Shown here in pieces: positions 54,959-62,364 of a DNA stretch of 64,000 nucleotides. The stretch comes from Polynucleobacter sp. 73C-SIWE. GTDB taxonomy: Bacteria; Pseudomonadota; Gammaproteobacteria; Burkholderiales; Burkholderiaceae. The stretch is from assembly GCF_018882465.1 (NCBI RefSeq), contig NZ_JACVOK010000001.1, positions 930,001-994,000 on the forward strand. Direction: 5' to 3'. The translations under genes were made by a program, and so were the position numbers. Under the pieces are notes generated by a model. It had not been told where the DNA came from and ran no database searches. It saw only the letters and a list, made by a program, of their open reading frames with translations. Each line of letters opens with the position of its first letter. The first letter of the stretch is position 1.

Positions 54959-55639
54959 ATGCCAAGCATTTCCAAGGGCGGCCTTAAGCTAATAAACAAA
55001 GATACCCTTTGGGATAAAGCATATTTATCTTTGAGAAGTGCATTATTGGCGGGTAAGTTTGCCCCTGGAGAGCGAATCATCCTCAGAAAAGTTGCTCAGG
55101 ATTTAGGAATTAGCCTTACACCCGTTCGAGATGCTATTAACCGTTTGGCCGCTGAAAATGTTCTTGAGCGAGGTGGTGTTGGTCAAAGTGGGGGAGCTTC
55201 GGTACCCTTATTAAATGCGGATGAATTTGGTCAACTCATGTCGATACGCATTAGCTTGGAGCCATTAGCTGCAGAAGCAGCCGCCAAAAATGCAACTAAA
55301 ACGGAAATCGCAGAAATTTCTCAGTTGCTGAACCAGATGAGGAGTCTGGCAGAAACTGGAAATCTCGCCTCTTATTTGGATGCCCACTACAAGTTCCATT
55401 TTGGGATTTATAAGCTAGCCAAACAATCAATCCTTCTCCAGGCCATTGAAGGTGCTTGGCTTCGCTGCGGACCAACACTAAATCTTGCTTTGCCAGCATA
55501 CAAGCCGGGACAAAAGAGACACAAACATCATCTAGCTGCCCTCGACGCCCTCAAGAAGGGTGACGGTGTTGGGGTCGCCAAAGCCATTCGGGCCGATATT
55601 GACAGTGCCCGACTAGATATCTGTAATTTATTGGATTAA
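54959..55639 (+). CDS. GntR-family (FCD) transcriptional regulator
   Basis: This 226-residue regulator has a winged helix-turn-helix (AYLSLRSALLAGKFAPGERI, then LRKVAQDLGISLTPVRDAIN) and a C-terminal all-helical FCD ligand domain. The FCD metal-binding residues lie in LDAHYKFHFGIY and HKHHLAALDAL. It lies directly before the Bug-enolase operon on the same strand, so it most probably controls it in response to a carboxylic acid. A palindrome in the 88-nt gap after it is the obvious operator. Confidence 0.9.
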   Translation: MPSISKGGLKLINKDTLWDKAYLSLRSALLAGKFAPGERIILRKVAQDLGISLTPVRDAINRLAAENVLERGGVGQSGGASVPLLNADEFGQLMSIRISLEPLAAEAAAKNATKTEIAEISQLLNQMRSLAETGNLASYLDAHYKFHFGIYKLAKQSILLQAIEGAWLRCGPTLNLALPAYKPGQKRHKHHLAALDALKKGDGVGVAKAIRADIDSARLDICNLLD

Positions 55640-55679
55640 ATCTGTACTGAAACCAGGGTTAATAAGTTATTCTCTTAAC

Positions 55680-55702
55680 GAATGTTATTTGTTATAACAT
55701 TC
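55680..55702. promoter_or_regulatory. Candidate GntR operator upstream of the Bug gene
   Basis: Perfect 9-bp inverted arms GAATGTTAT and ATAACATTC surround TTGTT. A perfect inner palindrome TGTTATAACA overlaps the right half. It lies 26 nt upstream of the Bug start and 41 nt after the regulator gene, where FCD-type GntR operators are usual. AAAGGAG with a 5-nt spacer precedes the Bug ATG. Confidence 0.65.
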
Positions 55703-55727
55703 ATAGACCATAGTCAAAGGAGTCGAT

Positions 55728-56705
55728 ATGAAGACATTTAAAACTGCTGTTACTGCAATTGCTGCCCTCACTATTTTTCTAGCAACTGGATCGGTCGTAG
55801 CCGCTGATTTTCCTGTCAAGGAAATTAAGTTGGTGGTGCCCTGGAACGTTGGCGGATCGAATGACATTTCCGCTCGCTTAATTTCAAAAATTTTGGCTGA
55901 TGATGGAATAACGGTTGTTGTAGATAACGTTGCAGGTGCAACTGGAACTATTGGCATGACAAAAGTAGCTAATGCAGAACCTGACGGTTACACCATTGGC
56001 ATGGGTACAAGCTCGACTATGGCGATGATTGCCCAGGGTCTAACGCCATTAAAAAACGAGCAATTTGCTCCGATTGCTCGAGTTACAACCGATCAATTAT
56101 TGCTTCTGGTTCCTAAAGATAGCCCAACAAAAGACTTGGATAGTTTTGAAGCAATGGTCAAAAAGAAGCCAGGAAAAATCTCTATCGGTACGCCAGGTAG
56201 TAATAATTTGAATCATATTTTTGCGGTAATGACAGGCAATATTGTGAATTCAGAAATCATCACTGTTCCATATACTGGGGGCTCCAAAGTGATTATTGAT
56301 CTTGCTGGTAAGCAGCTTGATGCAGCAGTCTTAAAACCTTCTGAGAGTAAGGCGCAGATTGATGCCAATATGGTGATGCCATTGGGTGTATTTGCAAATG
56401 AGCGAATTAAATCAATGCCCAATGTTCCCACTTTTAAAGAGAAGGGTTATAACGTTTTCCCATATGGACCATTGGTGCAAATGGCCTATCTTGCAGCACC
56501 AGCAAAAACGCCTCCAGAAATTCAGGAAAAATTAATCGCTATTTTTAGCAAGGCGATTCAGGACCCACGATTCAAAGCTGCTTCAGAGGATGGTGGTGCT
56601 CGAGTCGATAACCTGACTGGAAAAGCGCTAGGCGCCGAAATTATTGCCGTGACAAACACTTTGGCTGTAGTTGGAAAAAAAGTATTTTCTGAGCCTAAAA
56701 AATAA
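55728..56705 (+). CDS. Bug-family tripartite tricarboxylate receptor (TctC type)
   Basis: This 325-residue periplasmic solute-binding protein has a signal peptide (residues 1-26, ending near VVAADFPVK). Bug signatures include IKLVVPWNVGGSNDISARLI, which binds the ligand carboxylate, and GATGTIGMTKVANAEPDGYTIGM. It captures an organic acid for a TctAB permease, which is not encoded in this operon. It is the first structural gene under the GntR operator, so its ligand is likely the substrate of the enzymes downstream. Confidence 0.9.
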   Translation: MKTFKTAVTAIAALTIFLATGSVVAADFPVKEIKLVVPWNVGGSNDISARLISKILADDGITVVVDNVAGATGTIGMTKVANAEPDGYTIGMGTSSTMAMIAQGLTPLKNEQFAPIARVTTDQLLLLVPKDSPTKDLDSFEAMVKKKPGKISIGTPGSNNLNHIFAVMTGNIVNSEIITVPYTGGSKVIIDLAGKQLDAAVLKPSESKAQIDANMVMPLGVFANERIKSMPNVPTFKEKGYNVFPYGPLVQMAYLAAPAKTPPEIQEKLIAIFSKAIQDPRFKAASEDGGARVDNLTGKALGAEIIAVTNTLAVVGKKVFSEPKK

Positions 56706-56741
56706 ATATCTGATGAAGTATTCGAAACTGAAAGAAGATTC

Positions 56742-57884
56742 ATGAGTCAAATCAAAAAAGTAAGCTGTCACGTTGTTTCTGCACCTGTAGCAAAGCCATT
56801 TACCTCTTCTAGAGGATGGGTTTATAAAACCAGAGGCTCTTGCATTGTTGAAATTGAAACAAATGACGGCATAGTCGGTTGGGGGGAGTGCTATGGACCA
56901 TCGGCTGTATCAAAGGCATTTATTGATACCCAATTTGCTCCCCGCGTTGTCGGCAGAGATCCATTTGATGTGGAAGTAATTTGGGAAGATCTCTATAACC
57001 GCATTAAGGACTACGGCACTACCGGCATGGCAATTTCTGCGATTAGCGGAATTGATATTGCACTCTGGGACATTATTGGAAAGTCTTGCGGCAAGCCCAT
57101 CCATAAACTGATTGGCGGTTCCTATCGTGATGAAGTGACGCCTTATGCAACAGGCCTATATTTTATTGATATGAATCGCTTGATCGAAGAGGCTGTAGAG
57201 GAAGCCATTGAATTTAAGCAAAACGGCTTTACTGCTATCAAGATGAAAATTGGTTTGGGCGATTTAAAGCTAGATATCAGACGGGTGGAGGCAGTTCGCA
57301 AAGCGGTAGGAGACGATATGCGACTCATGGTTGACGCTAACCATTGTTTTACAGTGCCCCAAGCAATTCAGATTGGCCGAGAGCTTGAAAAGTTAAATAT
57401 TGAATGGTTTGAAGAGCCGATCTCTCCAGAAGATTTAGATGGCTATGTTGAGGTGACTCGTGCTTTGGATATGGCTGTAGCTGGTGGAGAAAATGAATTT
57501 ACCCGTTGGGGATTTAGAGATATCGTCGTACGCAAGGCTATGGATATAGTCCAGCCTGACGTTTGTGCTGCTGGTGGTATTAGTGAGTGCCGCAAGATTG
57601 CAACCCTTGCTAGTGCACATGGTGTAGAGTGCGTTCCGCATGCCTGGGGATCGGTGATTGGCGTAGCTGCAACTTTACATTTCTTGGCAGCACTTCCAGA
57701 TCAGCCCCCTAGCTTCAAAGGAAATCCTCCCTTATTTGAATTTGAGCAATGCGAAAACCCATTCCGAGATTTATTATCGGTTGAGCCGATTATTCAGCTT
57801 AACGGTAAGGTCAGCGTGCCAAAGGGTCCAGGCCTAGGCATTGAGATTAATCGCCATATTCTTGATCAATATCGAGTCGCATAA
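56742..57884 (+). CDS. Enolase-superfamily dehydratase/racemase, mandelate racemase subgroup (first)
   Basis: This 380-residue enzyme has the complete mandelate-racemase-type active site: KMK in FTAIKMKIG, metal ligands D, E and E in LMVDANHCF, WFEEPI and VAGGENEF, the Asp of the dyad in QPDVCAAGG and its His in VPHAWGS. Such enzymes abstract a proton next to a carboxylate, typically dehydrating sugar acids to 2-keto-3-deoxy acids. The substrate cannot be fixed by eye. It lies 36 nt after the Bug gene. Confidence 0.88.
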   Translation: MSQIKKVSCHVVSAPVAKPFTSSRGWVYKTRGSCIVEIETNDGIVGWGECYGPSAVSKAFIDTQFAPRVVGRDPFDVEVIWEDLYNRIKDYGTTGMAISAISGIDIALWDIIGKSCGKPIHKLIGGSYRDEVTPYATGLYFIDMNRLIEEAVEEAIEFKQNGFTAIKMKIGLGDLKLDIRRVEAVRKAVGDDMRLMVDANHCFTVPQAIQIGRELEKLNIEWFEEPISPEDLDGYVEVTRALDMAVAGGENEFTRWGFRDIVVRKAMDIVQPDVCAAGGISECRKIATLASAHGVECVPHAWGSVIGVAATLHFLAALPDQPPSFKGNPPLFEFEQCENPFRDLLSVEPIIQLNGKVSVPKGPGLGIEINRHILDQYRVA

Positions 57885-57892
57885 ATTCAGCT

Positions 57893-58804
57893 ATGCGCTA
57901 TTTAACCTTTACAAAAAATGGTCAAACTCCCTCCGTCGGTGTACTACTAAAAGACTCTGCACATGTCTTAGATCTTTCGCATAGCAGTTGTCATGACTTG
58001 ATGGCAGGCAATCATCCAAATTTATTGGAGATAGTACAAGCTGGTCTACCCTCTCTAAATAGAATAATTGCTAGCAAAATTGAGAGCGGTAAGGTGAACC
58101 AAGCTGCTTTAGTCTGTATCGATTCTATTTCGATATGCTCCCCAATTATCAATCCAGGGAAGATTGTTGGAGCGGCATATAACTTTACAGATGCATTGGA
58201 TGAGCGTTCTATGGCTTATCCAAAAGAGCCAGTGATTTTCATACGATCAGGCTGCACTGTGATTGGGCCATATGATCCCATCTTAATACCACCTGATGTT
58301 GGTAATGTGGGCTATGAGGCAGAGTTAGCGGTTGTTATTGGTAAGCGTGCTTTACATATTGAACCTGAAATTGCGATGAGCTTTATTGCGGGTTATACCA
58401 TGCATAACGACATTAGTGGCAGTGGCATGATTAAAGAAGATCAAGGTAATTTTGTACGTGGGAAGAATATGCCTGCGTCAGCGCCATTTGGACCATTTTT
58501 GATTACTCCTGATGAAGTCCCTGATCCTTATGCAATTGATATTAAGCTCAGTATTGACGGTAGAACACTGCAAGATGGGTCGACTTCCACAATGCTATTT
58601 AAAATTGCCGAGCTTATTTCTTATATTTCAAAGCAAATGCCATTAGAACCAGGCGATATTATTGCAACAGGCACTCCAGCTGGTTTAGCAATGATGCATA
58701 CGCCAAGTGCATGGCTTAAGCCAGGGCAGACAGTGCGCATAGAGCTCGAAGGTCTAGGAATTTTAAATAATCCGATTGAACAGGGAGTGCCATTTCTTGA
58801 GTAA
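57893..58804 (+). CDS. Fumarylacetoacetate hydrolase (FAH) family protein
   Basis: This 303-residue protein has the FAH fold. The metal-binding glutamates are in GYEAELAVVIGK and the aspartate is in HNDISGS, with the conserved FVRGKNMPASAPFGP and GDIIATGTPAGLA. Relatives hydrolyse 2,4-diketo acids or decarboxylate or hydrate related keto acids, which suits a step after the enolase dehydratase. It lies 8 nt after the first enolase. Confidence 0.9.
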   Translation: MRYLTFTKNGQTPSVGVLLKDSAHVLDLSHSSCHDLMAGNHPNLLEIVQAGLPSLNRIIASKIESGKVNQAALVCIDSISICSPIINPGKIVGAAYNFTDALDERSMAYPKEPVIFIRSGCTVIGPYDPILIPPDVGNVGYEAELAVVIGKRALHIEPEIAMSFIAGYTMHNDISGSGMIKEDQGNFVRGKNMPASAPFGPFLITPDEVPDPYAIDIKLSIDGRTLQDGSTSTMLFKIAELISYISKQMPLEPGDIIATGTPAGLAMMHTPSAWLKPGQTVRIELEGLGILNNPIEQGVPFLE

Positions 58805-59762
58805 AAGATTTAAGGTCTTGTTAACGAATCCCATTCATCCTTTGTATCACGAGGAGCTATCGAAAGAGTTTGATGTTATCGTGTCTCCCGACATCAAGCC
58901 TGATACGCTTAAAGGTCTCATTTCAGGCTGCGATGGTTTGATTGTTCGTTGTCAGTTGCCTGATGACATATTTGATAATGCCGCTCACTTGAAGGCTGTC
59001 GTGCGACATGGTGTGGGCTTAGACTTTATTCCGGTAGCTGCTGCTACTAAAAAAGGTATTCCAGTTGCAAACTTACCTGGATCAAATACAACTGCTGTAG
59101 TTGAGTATTGTCTGGCTGCAATATTTTATTTTCGACGCCGCCTAGATTTGATTGATTCGGCGCTTCGAAGCCAGGGTTGGGCGAAGGCACGTCCGATGGC
59201 AGATCCATCAACAGAATTATCAACAACTACATTGGGCATTATTGGAATGGGTGCCATTGGCAGTAAATTGGCAAAAGCTGCTTCAGCTTTGCAAATGAAT
59301 GTAATTGCTTTAACCAGACGTCCTGAAACCTTGCCGTCTAACATCACTGCGGCTACCAAAGAAGAATTATTTGCTCAATCTGATGTAGTAGCAATATGCT
59401 GTCCACTGAATGATCAAACGCGCGGTTTGGTTGATCGAGCTTCAATTTCTTTAATGAAGCCGAATGCTATTCTCATCAATATCGCTAGAGGTCCAGTTAT
59501 TGATACACAAGCTGTTCTAGATGCCTTGGTAGCGGGAAAAATTGCTGGGGCTGCGATGGATGTTCATAATCAGCAGCCATTGTCGGGGGATGAGGCTGTA
59601 TTCAACTGCCCCAATCTATTGCTTACACCCCACATAGCTTCAATGACCGCTACTAGTATGCGCGGCATGAGCAAGGGTTCAGTTGAAACTATTAAAGCGA
59701 TCCTAAATGGCGTTAAAGTAGAAAACGTTGTCAACCCAGAAGTATTTTTAAATAAAGCTTAA
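58797..59762 (+). CDS. D-isomer 2-hydroxyacid dehydrogenase family protein
   Basis: This 321-residue oxidoreductase has the Rossmann motif LGIIGMGAIGSKLAKAA, the catalytic arginine in ILINIARGPVID, and the histidine in LLLTPHIASMT. It reduces 2-keto acids or oxidises 2-hydroxy acids with NAD(P)H. The start is taken as TTG 58797, with GGGAG 9 nt upstream, overlapping the FAH gene by 8 nt; TTG 58776 is an alternative. It ends exactly at the next ATG. Confidence 0.88.
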   Translation: MSKRFKVLLTNPIHPLYHEELSKEFDVIVSPDIKPDTLKGLISGCDGLIVRCQLPDDIFDNAAHLKAVVRHGVGLDFIPVAAATKKGIPVANLPGSNTTAVVEYCLAAIFYFRRRLDLIDSALRSQGWAKARPMADPSTELSTTTLGIIGMGAIGSKLAKAASALQMNVIALTRRPETLPSNITAATKEELFAQSDVVAICCPLNDQTRGLVDRASISLMKPNAILINIARGPVIDTQAVLDALVAGKIAGAAMDVHNQQPLSGDEAVFNCPNLLLTPHIASMTATSMRGMSKGSVETIKAILNGVKVENVVNPEVFLNKA

Positions 59763-60922
59763 TGACTATGAGTAATCTAATGCGTATTGTCAAATTAGAG
59801 GCGGTGCCTATTTCTTTTCCTGTACCCGAGAATAAGTCTGTGCGACTAGGTATTGGTAAATGCGTCAAACGAGACTCAGTACTTGTTCGGATCGAAACTG
59901 AAGATGGCCATATTGGTTGGGGCGAAGCTCATCATGGACGAGCTCCGGGCGCAATTGCAAAATTAATCGATACAACGATGCGTGAGTTAGTGCTAAACCA
60001 AGATGCAATGGATATCAATGGTATCTGGGCTCGTGTTTATAAGATGCAGGTCTCAAGCCATGGTATGGGTGCAGCTGCAGTACTTGCGTTGAGCGGTATT
60101 GATATTGCACTTTGGGATATTCGCTCTCAAATTTTTCAGCAACCTTTATATCGGATGTTGGGTGGAGCTTCTAAAAAGATTAAAGCGTATGCGGGTGGTA
60201 TTGCCTTGGGATGGCAGGAGCCAGCATCCTTAGCCAAAGAGGCGCAAGAGCATGTGGCGACAGGGTATCGAGCTTTAAAACTGCGTGTTGGTGATACCGC
60301 CGAGAAAGATATCGCAAGAGTTCAAGCGGTTCGTAAAGCTGTGGGTGAAGACATCGATATACTAGTTGACGCTAATACGAATTACACATTATCTGATGTA
60401 CGTAAGGTAATGCCCGCCTTTGATGAGGCCTGCGTGAGCTGGTTAGAGGAGCCCTTTCCACCTCAGGATAGAAAGGCATATCACATGGCCCGTAGTTTAG
60501 GGCGAGTCCCATTTGCTGCTGGTGAAAATCACTACACCCGTTATGACTTTTCCACTCTATTAGATGATGGCGATGTTCAATTTATTCAGCCTGACTTGTC
60601 AAAGACTGGTGGAGTGACTGAGTCGATGAGGATTGCTGCGATGGCGAGCGCTAATAAGTTAACCATTAATCCGCATACCTCTGCTACCGCAATTAATATG
60701 GGTACAACGATTCACTTTCTCTCTGCGATTGATAATCCAGGATATTTTGAAGGCGATGTTACATCCCTTAACCCTTTTAGGGATGAGATGATGGATAAAG
60801 GTGCATATGAACTCGATTCAGAGGGCTACGTACGACCATATGAGGGTATAGGCATTGGTATGAAAATCAATCTCGATTTTATTAAAGATCATCCATTGAT
60901 TGATGGACCTTGCTACGTGTGA
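59762..60922 (+). CDS. Enolase-superfamily dehydratase/racemase, mandelate racemase subgroup (second)
   Basis: This 386-residue paralogue is clearly diverged from the first enolase. The set is KLR in YRALKLRVG (Lys and Arg at the KxK site), D, E and E in ILVDANTNY, WLEEPF and AAGENHY, Asp in QPDLSKTGG and His in INPHTSA. The KxR variant implies a different proton-transfer arrangement and probably a different substrate or stereochemistry from the first one. Its ATG overlaps the dehydrogenase stop by one base. It is the last gene of the operon. Confidence 0.88.
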   Translation: MTMSNLMRIVKLEAVPISFPVPENKSVRLGIGKCVKRDSVLVRIETEDGHIGWGEAHHGRAPGAIAKLIDTTMRELVLNQDAMDINGIWARVYKMQVSSHGMGAAAVLALSGIDIALWDIRSQIFQQPLYRMLGGASKKIKAYAGGIALGWQEPASLAKEAQEHVATGYRALKLRVGDTAEKDIARVQAVRKAVGEDIDILVDANTNYTLSDVRKVMPAFDEACVSWLEEPFPPQDRKAYHMARSLGRVPFAAGENHYTRYDFSTLLDDGDVQFIQPDLSKTGGVTESMRIAAMASANKLTINPHTSATAINMGTTIHFLSAIDNPGYFEGDVTSLNPFRDEMMDKGAYELDSEGYVRPYEGIGIGMKINLDFIKDHPLIDGPCYV

Positions 60923-60950
60923 TTAATGCTCGAATTCTGGCGGATCAAAC

Positions 60951-60988
60951 AAATAAAAATACCAACTCTAGGGTTGGTATTTTTATTT
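60951..60988. terminator. Perfect 16-bp bidirectional terminator
   Basis: Arms at 60951-60966 and 60973-60988 are perfectly complementary around TCTAGG. They give an A-run before and a T-run after the CCAAC/GTTGG core, so the signal works on both strands. It ends the enolase operon and the convergent nitroreductase gene. Confidence 0.92.
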
Positions 60989-61007
60989 GCCTCTATTGAG
61001 CTAGTAT

Positions 61008-61643
61008 TTACTGGATCCAGCTAACAAAATTCTCTTTAGCTCTTCTAACCTTTTTCAGGTTAAGTAACCAATCCTCATCAGCTTTTCTGTAGCCCAATGG
61101 CAGCAAGACCACGCTACGCAGACCTTTTTCTTTGAGGTTCAGAATAGTGTCGAGTGCTTGTGGATCAAAGCCTTCCATTGGCGTACTATCGACTTGTTCA
61201 TAGGCTGCCGCAATGAGTGCAGTGCCAAGGCCGATATAGACCTGTTTGGCAGCGTGCGTGAAATTAATCTCCGCATCTCTCGCTGGATAAACCTTGAGTA
61301 GCATTTGGCGATAAGCTGTTCCGGATTCACTAGTAAAGTTACGGATTGTTTCAGTCATATCAAAGGCATCATTGATGCGCTTTGCGGTATAGGTATCCCA
61401 GGCAGCAAAAACTAGTAGATGTGAGCAATCGGTAATTTGAGATTGGCCATTAGCAATGGGCTTGATTTTCTCTCGCACCTCTTTATTGGTAATCACTAGC
61501 ACTTCATATGGCTGTAGGCCACTAGAGCTCGCTGTCAAACGAATGGCTTCCAGAATTTGCTCAACCTTTTCTGGTGGCACTGCTTTTGCTGGATCCATTT
61601 TTTTGGTGGCATAGCGCCACTGCAGCTTATCAATCAGACTCAT
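61008..61643 (-). CDS. Nitroreductase-family NAD(P)H oxidoreductase
   Basis: This 211-residue flavoprotein has the family start LQWRYATKKMDPAK with the FMN-binding RYATKK, a middle SSGLQPYEVLVI block and the C-terminal GLRSVVLLPLGYR. It would reduce nitro or quinone compounds or dihydropteridine with FMN. ATG 61643 has AGGGA 5 nt upstream; GTG 61646 is adjacent but less well placed. It is close to the NfsB/DHPR group. Confidence 0.88.
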   Translation of the reverse strand: MSLIDKLQWRYATKKMDPAKAVPPEKVEQILEAIRLTASSSGLQPYEVLVITNKEVREKIKPIANGQSQITDCSHLLVFAAWDTYTAKRINDAFDMTETIRNFTSESGTAYRQMLLKVYPARDAEINFTHAAKQVYIGLGTALIAAAYEQVDSTPMEGFDPQALDTILNLKEKGLRSVVLLPLGYRKADEDWLLNLKKVRRAKENFVSWIQ

Positions 61644-61688
61644 CACTTTCCCTTGAACTTAATTTCCATACAGAGTGATTAGTTTAAT

Positions 61689-62027
61689 TTAAGTTAGGGC
61701 CTTTTGTTGGGTGCAATCATGCCAATTGGCACCATCAATAATCCATTGCATTATCTCGGTCGCATTGGTCGGGCTTAATTTTCGATGTGCTTTGACGTTC
61801 TTAAAGAATTTGCCTTGCCTTAGCTTCTCTTCTTGAATACTTGCTGCATCTGGTTGACCACGTTATTTCTCATATTTAGTGGCAAGCTCAGGCCAGGGTG
61901 GGGCATCTAGTTCGGTATCCGCATGGCAGCTCATGCAGCCATTACGAACTGCTAGCTGTCGATTCGCATGGGCGGTGCTCGCAATCAAAATTAAGAAAGT
62001 AAGCAGGAGAGCATGGTGAGTTTTCAA
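61689..62027 (-). pseudogene. Broken class I cytochrome c gene
   Basis: The minus strand encodes a signal peptide (HALLLTFLILIASTAHA) followed by the haem-binding motif GCMSCH at codons 30-35. A TAA stop interrupts the frame at 61865-61863 (codon 55), after ELATKYEK. After it the frame stays open for 58 more codons to TAA at 61691-61689. The downstream part lacks a clear methionine-ligand motif, and no in-frame ATG precedes the signal (TTG at 62027 is the best start). It is a decayed periplasmic c-type cytochrome, unless the stop is a sequencing error. Confidence 0.75.
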
Positions 62028-62187
62028 AGTTGGATCCAATCCGGTGGCGGTATGCCATCATTTCATCCTAGCCCTAAATACTCTCCTGTAATTGATATAG
62101 TTCGTATACAGAGGTGGTAAATTAAAGTATCTGCCAGAAGCTCTCAATTCCAATGAAAATGGTCCTGATCCAATACAAGGAGTCAGC

Positions 62188-62286
62188 TTGAATCAGTGTT
62201 CAAAATTGTTGACCTTATGGATCGGTATACTGTTAATTATTACTACATGTGTTTTTTCTATATTAACACCAGACCTAGTGAAGTGA
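62188..62286 (+). CDS. Tiny membrane peptide with TTG start (32 aa)
   Basis: AAGGAG lies 6 nt before a TTG. The frame reads LNQCSKLLTLWIGILLIITT, continues as a hydrophobic segment for a few residues and ends with TPDLVK. One transmembrane helix of about 20 residues fills most of it. The good ribosome-binding site makes it a plausible small membrane protein, but no family is recognised. It is in the 300-nt stretch between the broken cytochrome gene and the amidohydrolase. Confidence 0.45.
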   Translation: MNQCSKLLTLWIGILLIITTCVFSILTPDLVK

Positions 62287-62364
62287 ATCTTTCAATGCTC
62301 ATTCGGGTTCTTTTCGGATCATTACCAGTCTCATATCACGCTTAATTTATTTGGATTCTATTTC

